Source of the DNA: Thaumarchaeota archaeon S13 | GTDB lineage: Archaea; Thermoproteota; Nitrososphaeria; Nitrososphaerales; Nitrosopumilaceae | Reading direction: 5' to 3' | Assembly: GCA_003724275.1 (NCBI GenBank) | Contig: RHFA01000047.1 | Span: forward strand, 1 to 10,090 | DNA length: 10,090 nucleotides | Part shown: piece after piece, positions 1 to 6,612 of the stretch | How positions within the stretch are numbered: the stretch's first letter is position 1 | Layout: each line of letters starts with the position of its first letter | Program-made: the position numbers and the translations under genes | The notes under the pieces: generated by a model | The model's database searches: none | What the model saw: the letters and a program-made list of their open reading frames with translations, nothing else | What the model was told of the DNA's origin: nothing

Positions 1-1
1 C

Positions 2-430
2 GAGGGCATCGCCCGGCGGTCCACGAGGCCCCGTGCGGCCGCGCCTGTCCCCGCCTCGCGCGTGCGCTCGGAGCGCTCTGCGCTCATCGCCGCCGAGGCG
101 GCCCGCTCGGCGATATCGCTCGTGCGCGCCGCGCGCGGCGTTCGCGGCCTGGCCTCGTCCCTTCCCGTGGCCATATCGCTCATACGGGCCGCCGGCTCGC
201 AGGCCCACGGGCCGGCTCCGGCGTGCGGGGCCTCGCTCTCCGAGGCGGCCTCTGCCCTGGGCGGCGTCGCAGTCGACGCGGCCCTCGTGGCCGGCGCAGG
301 CGCCGACTATGCCAGCTGCTCGGCCGAGGCCGCGCGCGCCCTCGAGGGGGCCAGGCTGGCCGTGGACTCTAGGCTGTCCCGGCGCTACCCTAAACTAGAC
401 CCTGCCGCGCTGGGCGGGGCATGGGCATAG
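2..430 (+). CDS. Probable ESCRT-III (Snf7/CdvB-family) paralog, C-terminal part; 5' end outside the window
   Basis: The frame is open from the window edge to TAG 428-430, giving about 142 residues, rich in Ala and predicted helical. I read it as the second half of an ESCRT-III core: a long basic helix (ALIAAEAARSAISLVRAARG), the segment SLPVAISLIRAAGSQ, then SLSEAASALGGVAVDAALV, an acidic/Ala helix, and an ending RLSRRYPKLDP. This order matches my memory of Sulfolobus CdvB, which has ALDSITQSVNSIAVETGAL, then a helix of AxKIMEEAEKMAE type and a final LLPELP. The protein stops right after that motif, so it lacks the C-terminal MIM2 and winged-helix part of true CdvB, as the shorter CdvB1/2/3-type paralogs do. 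Such proteins polymerise on membranes and are remodelled by CdvC, encoded 400 bases downstream. The start is not visible; GTG 62 is only an internal candidate. The assignment rests on a remembered pattern, not an alignment score, and low-complexity Ala-rich sequence can mislead. Confidence 0.55.
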   Translation, partial: EGIARRSTRPRAAAPVPASRVRSERSALIAAEAARSAISLVRAARGVRGLASSLPVAISLIRAAGSQAHGPAPACGASLSEAASALGGVAVDAALVAGAGADYASCSAEAARALEGARLAVDSRLSRRYPKLDPAALGGAWA

Positions 431-774
431 CGCGCGGGGGCCCCGGCAGGCGGATCTCCGAGCTCGAGGGCCGCGTAGGCGAGGCCATGCGCGAGCGCGG
501 CGTGGCCAGGCGCGACGCGCTAGCGGGCCTCAGCGACGAGGAGCTGCGCGACCTGGACTGTGTCCTGCAGGTGGCCCGCCACGCGCTGGCCAGGCAGGAG
601 GCCGGCGGCCTCGCCGAGCGGGCCCTCGAGGAGGTCGTGGGCATAGCCGAGGAGGCCGCCGCGGCCGCCGAGCTCGCCGAGGGCCGCGCCGCCGAGCTCC
701 TCGCCATGGCCGAGGCAGCCGTGGAGCGCATGCGCGAGGCCTCCTCGCGCGCCGGCGGCGGCCCGCCGGCGTGA
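421..774 (+). CDS. Small Ala/Glu-rich helical protein of unknown function
   Basis: This 117-residue frame starts at ATG 421, overlapping the last 10 nt of the preceding gene in another frame, and ends at TGA 772-774. The overlap suggests translational coupling and a shared operon. I do not recognise a family. After a basic Gly-rich start (MGIARGGPGRR) there is a helix (ISELEGRVGEAMRERGVARRD), a short LSDEELRDLD helix cap, and a long Ala/Glu helix from about residue 55 to 110 with coiled-coil-like spacing, then a Gly/Pro tail. No membrane segment, signal peptide or Cys/His metal motif is visible. The large surplus of Glu and Arg over aromatics suggests a soluble helical or coiled-coil protein. 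Its place between an ESCRT-III-like gene and cdvC makes an accessory role in the same process possible, but that is inference. It could also be a lineage-specific orphan or over-called GC-rich frame. Confidence 0.5.
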   Translation: MGIARGGPGRRISELEGRVGEAMRERGVARRDALAGLSDEELRDLDCVLQVARHALARQEAGGLAERALEEVVGIAEEAAAAAELAEGRAAELLAMAEAAVERMREASSRAGGGPPA

Positions 775-780
775 TGGTCT

Positions 781-809
781 AAACAATTTAACACGAGCGC
801 TCACTATAA
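781..809 (+). promoter_or_regulatory. AT-rich promoter region for cdvC
   Basis: The 66-nt gap before cdvC holds two AT-rich boxes in an otherwise GC-rich setting: AACAATTTAA at about 782-791 and TATAA at 805-809. The second lies about 34 nt upstream of ATG 841, giving a short or absent leader, as in many archaeal genes. The first would give a leader of about 26 nt. No Shine-Dalgarno sequence precedes the ATG. Which box is used cannot be told from sequence. Confidence 0.45.
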
Positions 810-840
810 CTCACACACGGTAATACCAACACGCGCGCCG

Positions 841-2052
841 ATGCTGCTGCGGCAAGAATTGAGCCTCGCACCGCAAAAGCTTGAGGACAGCGCTAGCCGG
901 CACGCGACGGAGGCCCTAAAGTTCGACTCACAGGGCGCGCGCGGCATGGCCGTGGCAAGCTACCAAAAGTCCATAGACTCGCTCCTGCAGATACTCCGCC
1001 TCTACCCCGCGTGCAAGCTCTCCTCGCTCTACAAGGAGCGCATCGCGTCGTACCAAAAGAGGATCACGGTCCTGCAGGCCTCTCACGGGGCCGAGCCGGT
1101 CATAGACCCGGGCGCCTCGAGCGAGGAGCAAAAGAGGTCGCTTGACGGCCAGCGCGCGTCAAACTCGTTTGACGAGCTCATCATGCGCGAAAAGCCCAAC
1201 GTAAAGTGGGACGAGGTCATTGGCCTCGAGGACGCAAAGAACGCGCTTCGCGAGTCCATAGTATACCCGACAAAGCGGCCCGACCTCTTTCCTCTCGGCT
1301 GGCCGCGCGGCATACTCCTGTATGGGCCGCCCGGATGCGGCAAGACCATACTTGCCGCGGCGACTGCGAGCGAGCTTGACGGCTATTTTATCAGCGTTGA
1401 CGCGTCCTCGATAATGAGCAAGTGGCTCGGCGAGGCCGAAAAGAACGTCTCGCAGCTCTTCACGATGGCCCGCGGCCTCACCGAGCGCGAGAGCAAGCCC
1501 GTCATACTCTTCATCGACGAGGTCGACTCGCTCCTCGGCTCGCGCAACAGCGAGATAGGCGGAGAGGTCCGAACAAAGAACCAGTTTCTCACCGAGATGG
1601 ACGGCGTCACGGGCAAGGGCAAGAACCTCCAGATGTACGTCGTCGGCGCGACAAACAAGCCGTGGAGCCTCGATGACGCGTTCCTGCGCAGGTTCCAAAA
1701 GAGGATCAACATCCCGCTGCCCTCCCTCGAGGCCCGCAAGAGCCTCTTTGAGCTCTACACGGCCCCCCTCAGGAAGGACGTGCGCGTGAGGACCGCCATG
1801 CTCGCAAAGCTCTTTGACGGGTATAGCGCCAGCGACATAAAGGACGCCTGCCAGGGGGTCCAGCTCAAGGTGGTCCACGACCTCCTCGGGTCCCCCGAGT
1901 ACCGCGAGCCCGTCGAGGGCGAGGCGGCCCAGCAGCCCAAGGAGATAACGATGGCCGACTTTCGGGAGGTCATGGCCCAGCGCAAGCCGAGCGTCTCGGT
2001 CGAGATGACCCGCGCGTACAAAAAGTGGTCCGAGCAGTTCGGCGCGCTCTAG
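841..2052 (+). CDS. cdvC: Cell division protein CdvC, Vps4-like AAA ATPase with MIT domain
   Basis: This 403-residue protein is the ATPase of the archaeal Cdv (ESCRT) division machinery. Family members form hexamers that pull ESCRT-III subunits out of membrane-bound polymers at the division site. Residues about 13-80 form a three-helix MIT domain, including RGMAVASYQKSIDSLLQIL and SLYKERIASYQKRITVLQ. A linker leads to the AAA core: PTKRPDLFPLGWPRGILLYG, Walker A GPPGCGKT (162-169), pore loop SKWLGEAEKN (193-202), Walker B ILFIDE (222-227), sensor-1 region GATNKPW (269-275) and arginine fingers FLRRF (281-285). The C-terminus (ITMADFREVMAQRKPSVS onward) matches the Vps4 C-terminal helix region. 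It matches remembered Sulfolobus CdvC along its whole length; the N-terminus is only slightly longer. ATG 841 is the first start after the promoter gap and leaves the MIT domain whole. All ATPase motifs are intact, so it should be active. Confidence 0.95.
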   Translation: MLLRQELSLAPQKLEDSASRHATEALKFDSQGARGMAVASYQKSIDSLLQILRLYPACKLSSLYKERIASYQKRITVLQASHGAEPVIDPGASSEEQKRSLDGQRASNSFDELIMREKPNVKWDEVIGLEDAKNALRESIVYPTKRPDLFPLGWPRGILLYGPPGCGKTILAAATASELDGYFISVDASSIMSKWLGEAEKNVSQLFTMARGLTERESKPVILFIDEVDSLLGSRNSEIGGEVRTKNQFLTEMDGVTGKGKNLQMYVVGATNKPWSLDDAFLRRFQKRINIPLPSLEARKSLFELYTAPLRKDVRVRTAMLAKLFDGYSASDIKDACQGVQLKVVHDLLGSPEYREPVEGEAAQQPKEITMADFREVMAQRKPSVSVEMTRAYKKWSEQFGAL

Positions 2053-2088
2053 GGGCCGCCGCCGGGCCGCTGCGGGCCCGGATCCCTC

Positions 2089-2101
2089 ATAAAATTTAAA
2101 T
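2089..2101 (+). promoter_or_regulatory. TATA box of the carAB transcript
   Basis: ATAAAATTTAAAT is the most AT-rich stretch in this part of the window and has the form of an archaeal TATA box. Its centre near 2095 predicts a transcription start near 2122. That leaves a leader of about 55 nt before GTG 2179 or about 33 nt before ATG 2156, longer than other leaders in this window. Confidence 0.65.
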
Positions 2102-2115
2102 CCGCGCCGCCGGCG

Positions 2116-2130
2116 AGGCCCTGAGGGCCT
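2116..2130. repeat. Perfect 6+6 inverted repeat at the predicted carA transcription start
   Basis: AGGCCC (2116-2121), spacer TGA, GGGCCT (2125-2130). The repeat straddles the start point predicted from the upstream TATA box, where a bound repressor would block archaeal transcription. It could also fold as a small hairpin at the mRNA 5' end. In GC-rich DNA short palindromes arise by chance, so an operator role is unproven. Confidence 0.4.
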
Positions 2131-2178
2131 ACGATACCTACCAAAAGATCGCAGCATGCGGGCAGGCACGGAGCGCTC

Positions 2179-3279
2179 GTGCTAGGCGACGGCACGGTCG
2201 TCCACGGAGAGGGCTTTGGGGCCGTGGGCACGGCCGTCGGGGAGCTAGTCTTTAACACGGGAATGGTCGGGTACCCCGAGACGCTCACAGACCCCTCGTA
2301 CGCCGGCCAGCTCGTCACGATCACATACCCCCTCGTGGGCAACTATGGCGTGCCGGACACCGAGGCGACAGACGCCGACGGCATCCGCCTCAATGTAGAG
2401 TCCTCGAGGATACACGCGCGCGGCCTCGTGGTCCACGACCTGCCCGCCGTGGCGAGCCACCGCAGCCTCGTCTCGACGCTCGACGAGTGGCTCCACCGCG
2501 AGGGCGTCCAGGGGATCGCCGGCGTGGACACGCGCGAGCTCACAAAGAGGCTGCGCTCGGCGGGCTCGTCGATGGCCGCGATGTGCGTCTCTGACTCGGA
2601 GATAGACGTCGAGGCGGCCAGGAGGGCCATGGAGGGCCACGACTATGCCTCCGAGCGCCTCGTAGAGTCCGTCTCCACGCGCTCGGAGGCAAGGTACGGC
2701 GAGGGCCGCCCCATCGTCGTGATAGACACGGGCGCAAAGAACGCAATCCTGCGCAACGTCAGGCGGATAGGCCACAGCGCGGTCCTCGTCCCGTGGGACA
2801 CGCCGGCCTCGCACATACTAGAGATGGATCCCGCGGCGGTCATCATCAGCAACGGTCCGGGCGACCCGCTCCACTGCGGGCCGACGATCGAGGCCGCGCG
2901 CGAGCTCATAAAGAGCCGCGTGCCGACGCTGGGCATATGCCTCGGCGCGCAGATAATAGCGCTTGCCGGCGGGGCGAGCACGTACAAGATGAAGTACGGC
3001 CACCGCGGCCAGAACAAGCCGTGCCTTGACGTGGGGACGGGAGGCGTCTACGTCACGAGCCAAAACCACGGCTATTGCATAGACCCCGAGTCGCTTGACG
3101 GCTCGGAGTTTGACTTGTGGTTCACCAACACGGATGACAAGACCGTAGAGGGGATCCGGCACTCGGGAGGGAGGTGCATTGCGGTGCAGTTCCACCCCGA
3201 GGCCTCGCCGGGACCCTATGACTGCGGCTTTGTCTTTGACGAGCTAGCGCGCCTTGCGGGGGAGGGATCGCCTGCCTAG
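2179..3279 (+). CDS. carA: Carbamoyl-phosphate synthetase small (glutaminase) subunit
   Basis: CarA hydrolyses glutamine and passes ammonia through a tunnel to CarB, which makes carbamoyl phosphate for pyrimidines and arginine. The N-terminal CPSase small-chain domain is clear (GELVFNTGMVGYPE, LTDPSYAGQLVTITYPLVGN, GIAGVDTRELTKRLR). The C-terminal class I glutamine amidotransferase domain has SNGPGDP (224-230), nucleophile elbow LGICLGAQ with Cys254, SQNHGY, and QFHPE with His339 and Glu341, so the triad is complete. The start is doubtful. GTG 2179 is the only usual start in frame, but it falls inside the first strand (ALVLGDG), leaving the protein several residues short compared with homologs. 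ATG 2156 would supply a normal N-terminus (MRAGTE, then ALVL) if one base were missing near 2172. The 3' end overlaps the start of carB by 8 or 26 nt depending on carB start, fitting an operon. Confidence 0.95.
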   Translation: MLGDGTVVHGEGFGAVGTAVGELVFNTGMVGYPETLTDPSYAGQLVTITYPLVGNYGVPDTEATDADGIRLNVESSRIHARGLVVHDLPAVASHRSLVSTLDEWLHREGVQGIAGVDTRELTKRLRSAGSSMAAMCVSDSEIDVEAARRAMEGHDYASERLVESVSTRSEARYGEGRPIVVIDTGAKNAILRNVRRIGHSAVLVPWDTPASHILEMDPAAVIISNGPGDPLHCGPTIEAARELIKSRVPTLGICLGAQIIALAGGASTYKMKYGHRGQNKPCLDVGTGGVYVTSQNHGYCIDPESLDGSEFDLWFTNTDDKTVEGIRHSGGRCIAVQFHPEASPGPYDCGFVFDELARLAGEGSPA

Positions 3280-3480
3280 GCGCGAGACGCCGCGAAAGAT
3301 ACTGGTCCTCGGAAGCGGGGCAATAAAGATCGGAGAAGCCGGCGAGAGCCGCAAAACGGCCGCCAATTCGACTACTCCGGAAGCCAGTGCCTAAAGGCGA
3401 TCAGGGAGGAGGGGGTAAAGAGCGTCCTCATCAACCCAAACGTCGCGACGATACAGACAGACACGCGCTTTGCGGACAGG
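3254..3480 (+). pseudogene. carB: Frame-displaced 5' end of carB
   Basis: In frame 2 the sequence from about 3275 reads PRRETPRKILVLGSGAIKIG then EAGE, the expected N-terminal nucleotide-binding motif of CarB. After 3346 the frame runs into unrelated residues and stops at TAA 3392-3394. From 3367 the expected continuation FDYSGSQCLKAIREEGVKS is read in the next frame and leads without break into the rest of carB. The two halves are adjacent in homologs (GEAGE-FDYSG) but are separated here by 20 bases. The only standard start in frame 2 is TTG 3254. CTG 3272 would place the initiator exactly where homologs have it (MP then basic residues). The gene is therefore either truly frame-disrupted, recoded, or carries an assembly error. 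Confidence 0.75.
3347..3366 (+). other. 20-nt extra segment splitting the carB GEAGE/FDYSG motif
   Basis: These 20 bases lie exactly between codons that are neighbours in CarB homologs; removing them restores one open frame from the N-terminus to 6612. Together with flanking bases they can form a hairpin: inner GCCG (3348-3351) with CGGC (3357-3360) around a CAAAA loop, and outer GGCG (3341-3344) with CGCC (3361-3364) with a 3-nt bulge. The segment is not a copy of adjacent sequence. The AATTC that follows means an original GAATTC at the junction is possible but unproven. Confidence 0.65.
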
Positions 3481-6400
3481 GTGTACCTGCTGCCAGTCAA
3501 TGCAGAGTATGTCGAGTCGATAATAGAGTCCGAGAGGCCCGATGCGCTGATGCTCGCCTATGGCGGCCAGACGTCGCTCAACTGCGGCGTGGGCCTAGAG
3601 GGCTCTGGCGTCCTGTCGAGGTACGGCGTGCGCGTGCTCGGCACGCAGGTCGACGGGATACGGCGAACCGAGGACCGGCGCCTCTTCAAGGAGGCCATGG
3701 GCGAGTGCGGCGTGCCAATGCTGCGGAGCCGGTCCGTGACGACCTTTGAGGACGCCGCCGCCGTCGCCGCCGAGATTGGCTACCCCGTCATCGTGCGCGT
3801 CGCGTACACGCTAGGCGGCAAGGGCGGAGGCGTGGCGCGCAACGAGATAGAGCTCCACGAGACCGTCGGGCGCGGGATTGCCGCAAGCCTCGTGGGCCAG
3901 GTCCTCATAGAGGAGTACGTCGGCAGGTGGAAGCAGATAGAGTACGAGGTCATGCGCGACCACGAGAAGAACAGCGTAATCGTGTGCAACATGGAGAACG
4001 TCCTCTCGATGCGCGTCCACACGGGCGACAACATTGTCGTCGCGCCGTCGCAGACAATAGACAACTCTGAATACCACACGCTGCGATCGGCGGCCCTGCG
4101 CGCGACGTCGCACGTCGGGATTGTCGGCGAGTGCAACATCCAGTTTGCCCTCGATCCCGACTCGCCGAGATACGCGGCAATCGAGGTAAACCCGCGCCTC
4201 TCGAGGTCCTCGGCCCTCGCGAGCAAGGCTACGGGATACCCGCTTGCGTACATGTCCGCCAAGATTGGCCTGGGGTATTCGCTGCCAGAGCTCGCAAACA
4301 AGATAACAAGGTCGACGACTGCGTGCTTTGAGCCCTCGCTCGACTATGTCGTGTGCAAGCACCCGCGATGGGACTTTGCAAAGTTTGAGCTCGCCGAGAG
4401 GGCTCTCGGGCCAACAATGAAGTCAGTGGGCGAGGTCATGGGCGTGGGCCGCACGTTCGAGGAGTCCCTGCAAAAGTCCATGCGCATGCTCGACATAGGC
4501 CTTGACGGCCTCACGCTCAACAGGCGCGACGTCGACGGCGACGAGGAGGCAATCGAGCGCGCGCTGGGCAGGCCAGACGACATGATACTCCACTGGGTCG
4601 CGCGCGCAATCCGCGCGGGAATGTCCACGGAGCGCATCGTCGACCTGTCGTACATTGACGCGTGGTTTGTCGAGCGCATACGCAACATCGTCGACGCGTC
4701 CGAGGGCCTCGCCTCGCGGGACACGGACCTGCGCCGCGCAAAGCGCCTGGGCTTCTCTGACGCGCAGGTCGCGCGCGCGCGGGGCACGTCGGCCGACGAC
4801 GTGCGCGCCGAGAGAAAGCGCCTGGGCATCGTGCCGCGCGTAAAGCAGATAGACACGCTCGCCGCCGAGTGGCCCGCGCAGACCAACTATCTCTACATGA
4901 CGTACGGCGGCGACGCCGACGACATTGAGGCCCCGCGCTCGAGCGACTCGATAGTCATACTCGGGGCCGGCCCGTACCGCATAGGGAGCAGCGTAGAGTT
5001 TGACTGGGGGACCGTCAACATGGTCTGGGGCCTTGCGCGCAGCGGCGCCGAGATTGCGCTGGTCAACTGCAACCCCGAGACGGTCTCGACTGACTATGAC
5101 ATATGCAGCCGCCTCTACTTTGAGGAGCTCACGCTCGAGCGGATCATGGACATTGCCGACTTTGAGTCGCCGAGGGGGGCAGTGACGTGCGTCGGGGGCC
5201 AGACGGCCAACAACCTCACGCCTGGCCTCGCCGAGCGCGGCGTGCGCATACTCGGCACGGCCGCTGAGGACATTGACAGGGCAGAGAACCGCTCGTCGTT
5301 TAGCGCCATACTGGACTCGCTCCACGTCCGGCAGCCGCCCTGGCAGGCCTTCTCTGGCATGGACGCCGCGCGCGAGTTTGCGCTGCGCGTCGGGTATCCC
5401 GTAATCGTCAGGCCGTCGTACGTCCTCAGCGGGGCCGCGATGAAGGTCGTCTGGTCGCAGGGCGAGCTCGCCTCGTACATACGCGAGGCCACGACGCTCT
5501 CGCCGGACCACCCCGTCGTGATCTCAAAGTTCATGCTAAACTCCCTCGAGGTCGACGTCGACGGCGTGTGTGACGGCGAGCGCGTCCACATTGGGGCCAT
5601 AGTCGAGCACATTGACAGCGCGGGCGTCCACTCGGGGGACGCGATGATGTGCATCCCGCCGTGGCGCCTGGGCAGCAGCACGCTAGAGGCGATCGAGGCG
5701 CACACGCGCAGCATCGTCCCCGAGTTCAACGTGCGCGGGCCGTTCAACCTGCAGTTCCTCGTGCACGACGGCGTGCCGCACGTCATAGAGCTCAACATAC
5801 GCGCGTCGCGGTCGATGCCCTTTGTCTCAAAGCTGACCAGGACAAACCTCATAGACATGGCCGCCTCGGCGATACTCGGCGGGAGGGTGAGCGAGGGCGG
5901 GGGCGCCGCCGGCGCGCGTGCCAACACGCACGGCATAAAGGTCCCCCAGTTCTCCTTTATGCAGCTCGACGGGGCCGACATTGTCCTCGGGGTCGAGATG
6001 CAGTCCACGGGTGAGGCCGCGTGCTTTGGGACCGGCTTTTATGACGCGCTCGCAAAGGCGCTGACGGCCGTCGGCTATACGCTCCCAGAGTCGGGCACGG
6101 CCCTCGTCACGATAGGCGGGGAAAAGAACCGCGAGCGCCTCATGCCCACGATAGCGCGACTCGGCGGCCTGGGATTTGGCATACTCGCCACAGAGCACAC
6201 CGCCGAGTTTCTGGGCAGCCGCATCGGCAACGTCGGGACTGTCCACAAGATCAGCGAGCCCGAGCGCAAGCCAAACATCTCTGACCTGCTGTACGGGCGC
6301 AAGATCAGCTTTATCATAAACATCCCCAGCACGTCGACTATGGAAAAGTACGTCGGCATGCTCGATGACGAGTACCAGATACGGCGCAAGGCAACGGAGC

Positions 6401-6612
6401 TCGGCATACCCGTCCTCACGACGCCCGAGCTGGCCGAGTCGTTTGTGCGCGCGCTAGAGTGGCTGCGGTCCAACACGACGACGCGCCGCGCCCTCGAGCC
6501 CTATGCGGCCCTACCAGAGGATGCCGTCGAGGGCCGAGGGCCCCTCGGCGAGGAGGGCGCCTCCGAGGGTGATGACCCTAGCCGAGACGATTCCGCGCCG
6601 CGCCCTCTCTAG
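3481..6612 (+). CDS. carB: Carbamoyl-phosphate synthetase large subunit, main open frame
   Basis: CarB joins bicarbonate, ammonia from CarA and two ATP into carbamoyl phosphate. Residue numbers count from GTG 3481, the first usual start in this frame, but the homologous reading begins at 3367 and the true N-terminus lies further upstream in another frame, so this is not the natural start. Visible parts are: first ATP-grasp with YTLGGKGGG (109-117) and metal-binding EVNPRLSRSSALASKATGYP (235-254); the oligomerisation region with RRDVDGDEEAIERAL and FSDAQVARARG; the second half opening with SIVILGAGPYRIGSSVEFDW near 490; second ATP-grasp with RPSYVLSGAAM and IELNIRASRSMPFVSK (769-784); and the C-terminal MGS allosteric domain from about 870, with ALVTIGGEKNRERLMP and IINIPS. 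Both ATP-grasp halves look intact after residue 1. The last 35 or so residues form an acidic, unconserved-looking tail that overlaps the convergent phosphoesterase gene by 102 nt. Confidence 0.93.
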   Translation: MYLLPVNAEYVESIIESERPDALMLAYGGQTSLNCGVGLEGSGVLSRYGVRVLGTQVDGIRRTEDRRLFKEAMGECGVPMLRSRSVTTFEDAAAVAAEIGYPVIVRVAYTLGGKGGGVARNEIELHETVGRGIAASLVGQVLIEEYVGRWKQIEYEVMRDHEKNSVIVCNMENVLSMRVHTGDNIVVAPSQTIDNSEYHTLRSAALRATSHVGIVGECNIQFALDPDSPRYAAIEVNPRLSRSSALASKATGYPLAYMSAKIGLGYSLPELANKITRSTTACFEPSLDYVVCKHPRWDFAKFELAERALGPTMKSVGEVMGVGRTFEESLQKSMRMLDIGLDGLTLNRRDVDGDEEAIERALGRPDDMILHWVARAIRAGMSTERIVDLSYIDAWFVERIRNIVDASEGLASRDTDLRRAKRLGFSDAQVARARGTSADDVRAERKRLGIVPRVKQIDTLAAEWPAQTNYLYMTYGGDADDIEAPRSSDSIVILGAGPYRIGSSVEFDWGTVNMVWGLARSGAEIALVNCNPETVSTDYDICSRLYFEELTLERIMDIADFESPRGAVTCVGGQTANNLTPGLAERGVRILGTAAEDIDRAENRSSFSAILDSLHVRQPPWQAFSGMDAAREFALRVGYPVIVRPSYVLSGAAMKVVWSQGELASYIREATTLSPDHPVVISKFMLNSLEVDVDGVCDGERVHIGAIVEHIDSAGVHSGDAMMCIPPWRLGSSTLEAIEAHTRSIVPEFNVRGPFNLQFLVHDGVPHVIELNIRASRSMPFVSKLTRTNLIDMAASAILGGRVSEGGGAAGARANTHGIKVPQFSFMQLDGADIVLGVEMQSTGEAACFGTGFYDALAKALTAVGYTLPESGTALVTIGGEKNRERLMPTIARLGGLGFGILATEHTAEFLGSRIGNVGTVHKISEPERKPNISDLLYGRKISFIINIPSTSTMEKYVGMLDDEYQIRRKATELGIPVLTTPELAESFVRALEWLRSNTTTRRALEPYAALPEDAVEGRGPLGEEGASEGDDPSRDDSAPRPL

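Noticed and set aside
1159..2169. 336-residue minus-strand open frame opposite cdvC
   Set aside because: It is an antisense shadow of a clear AAA ATPase, with no recognisable domain; long antisense frames are common in GC-rich genes.
4423..6008. Long minus-strand frames (362 and 297 residues) opposite carB
   Set aside because: They mirror conserved carB sequence, are rich in Arg/Val or Ser without motifs, and lack promoters.
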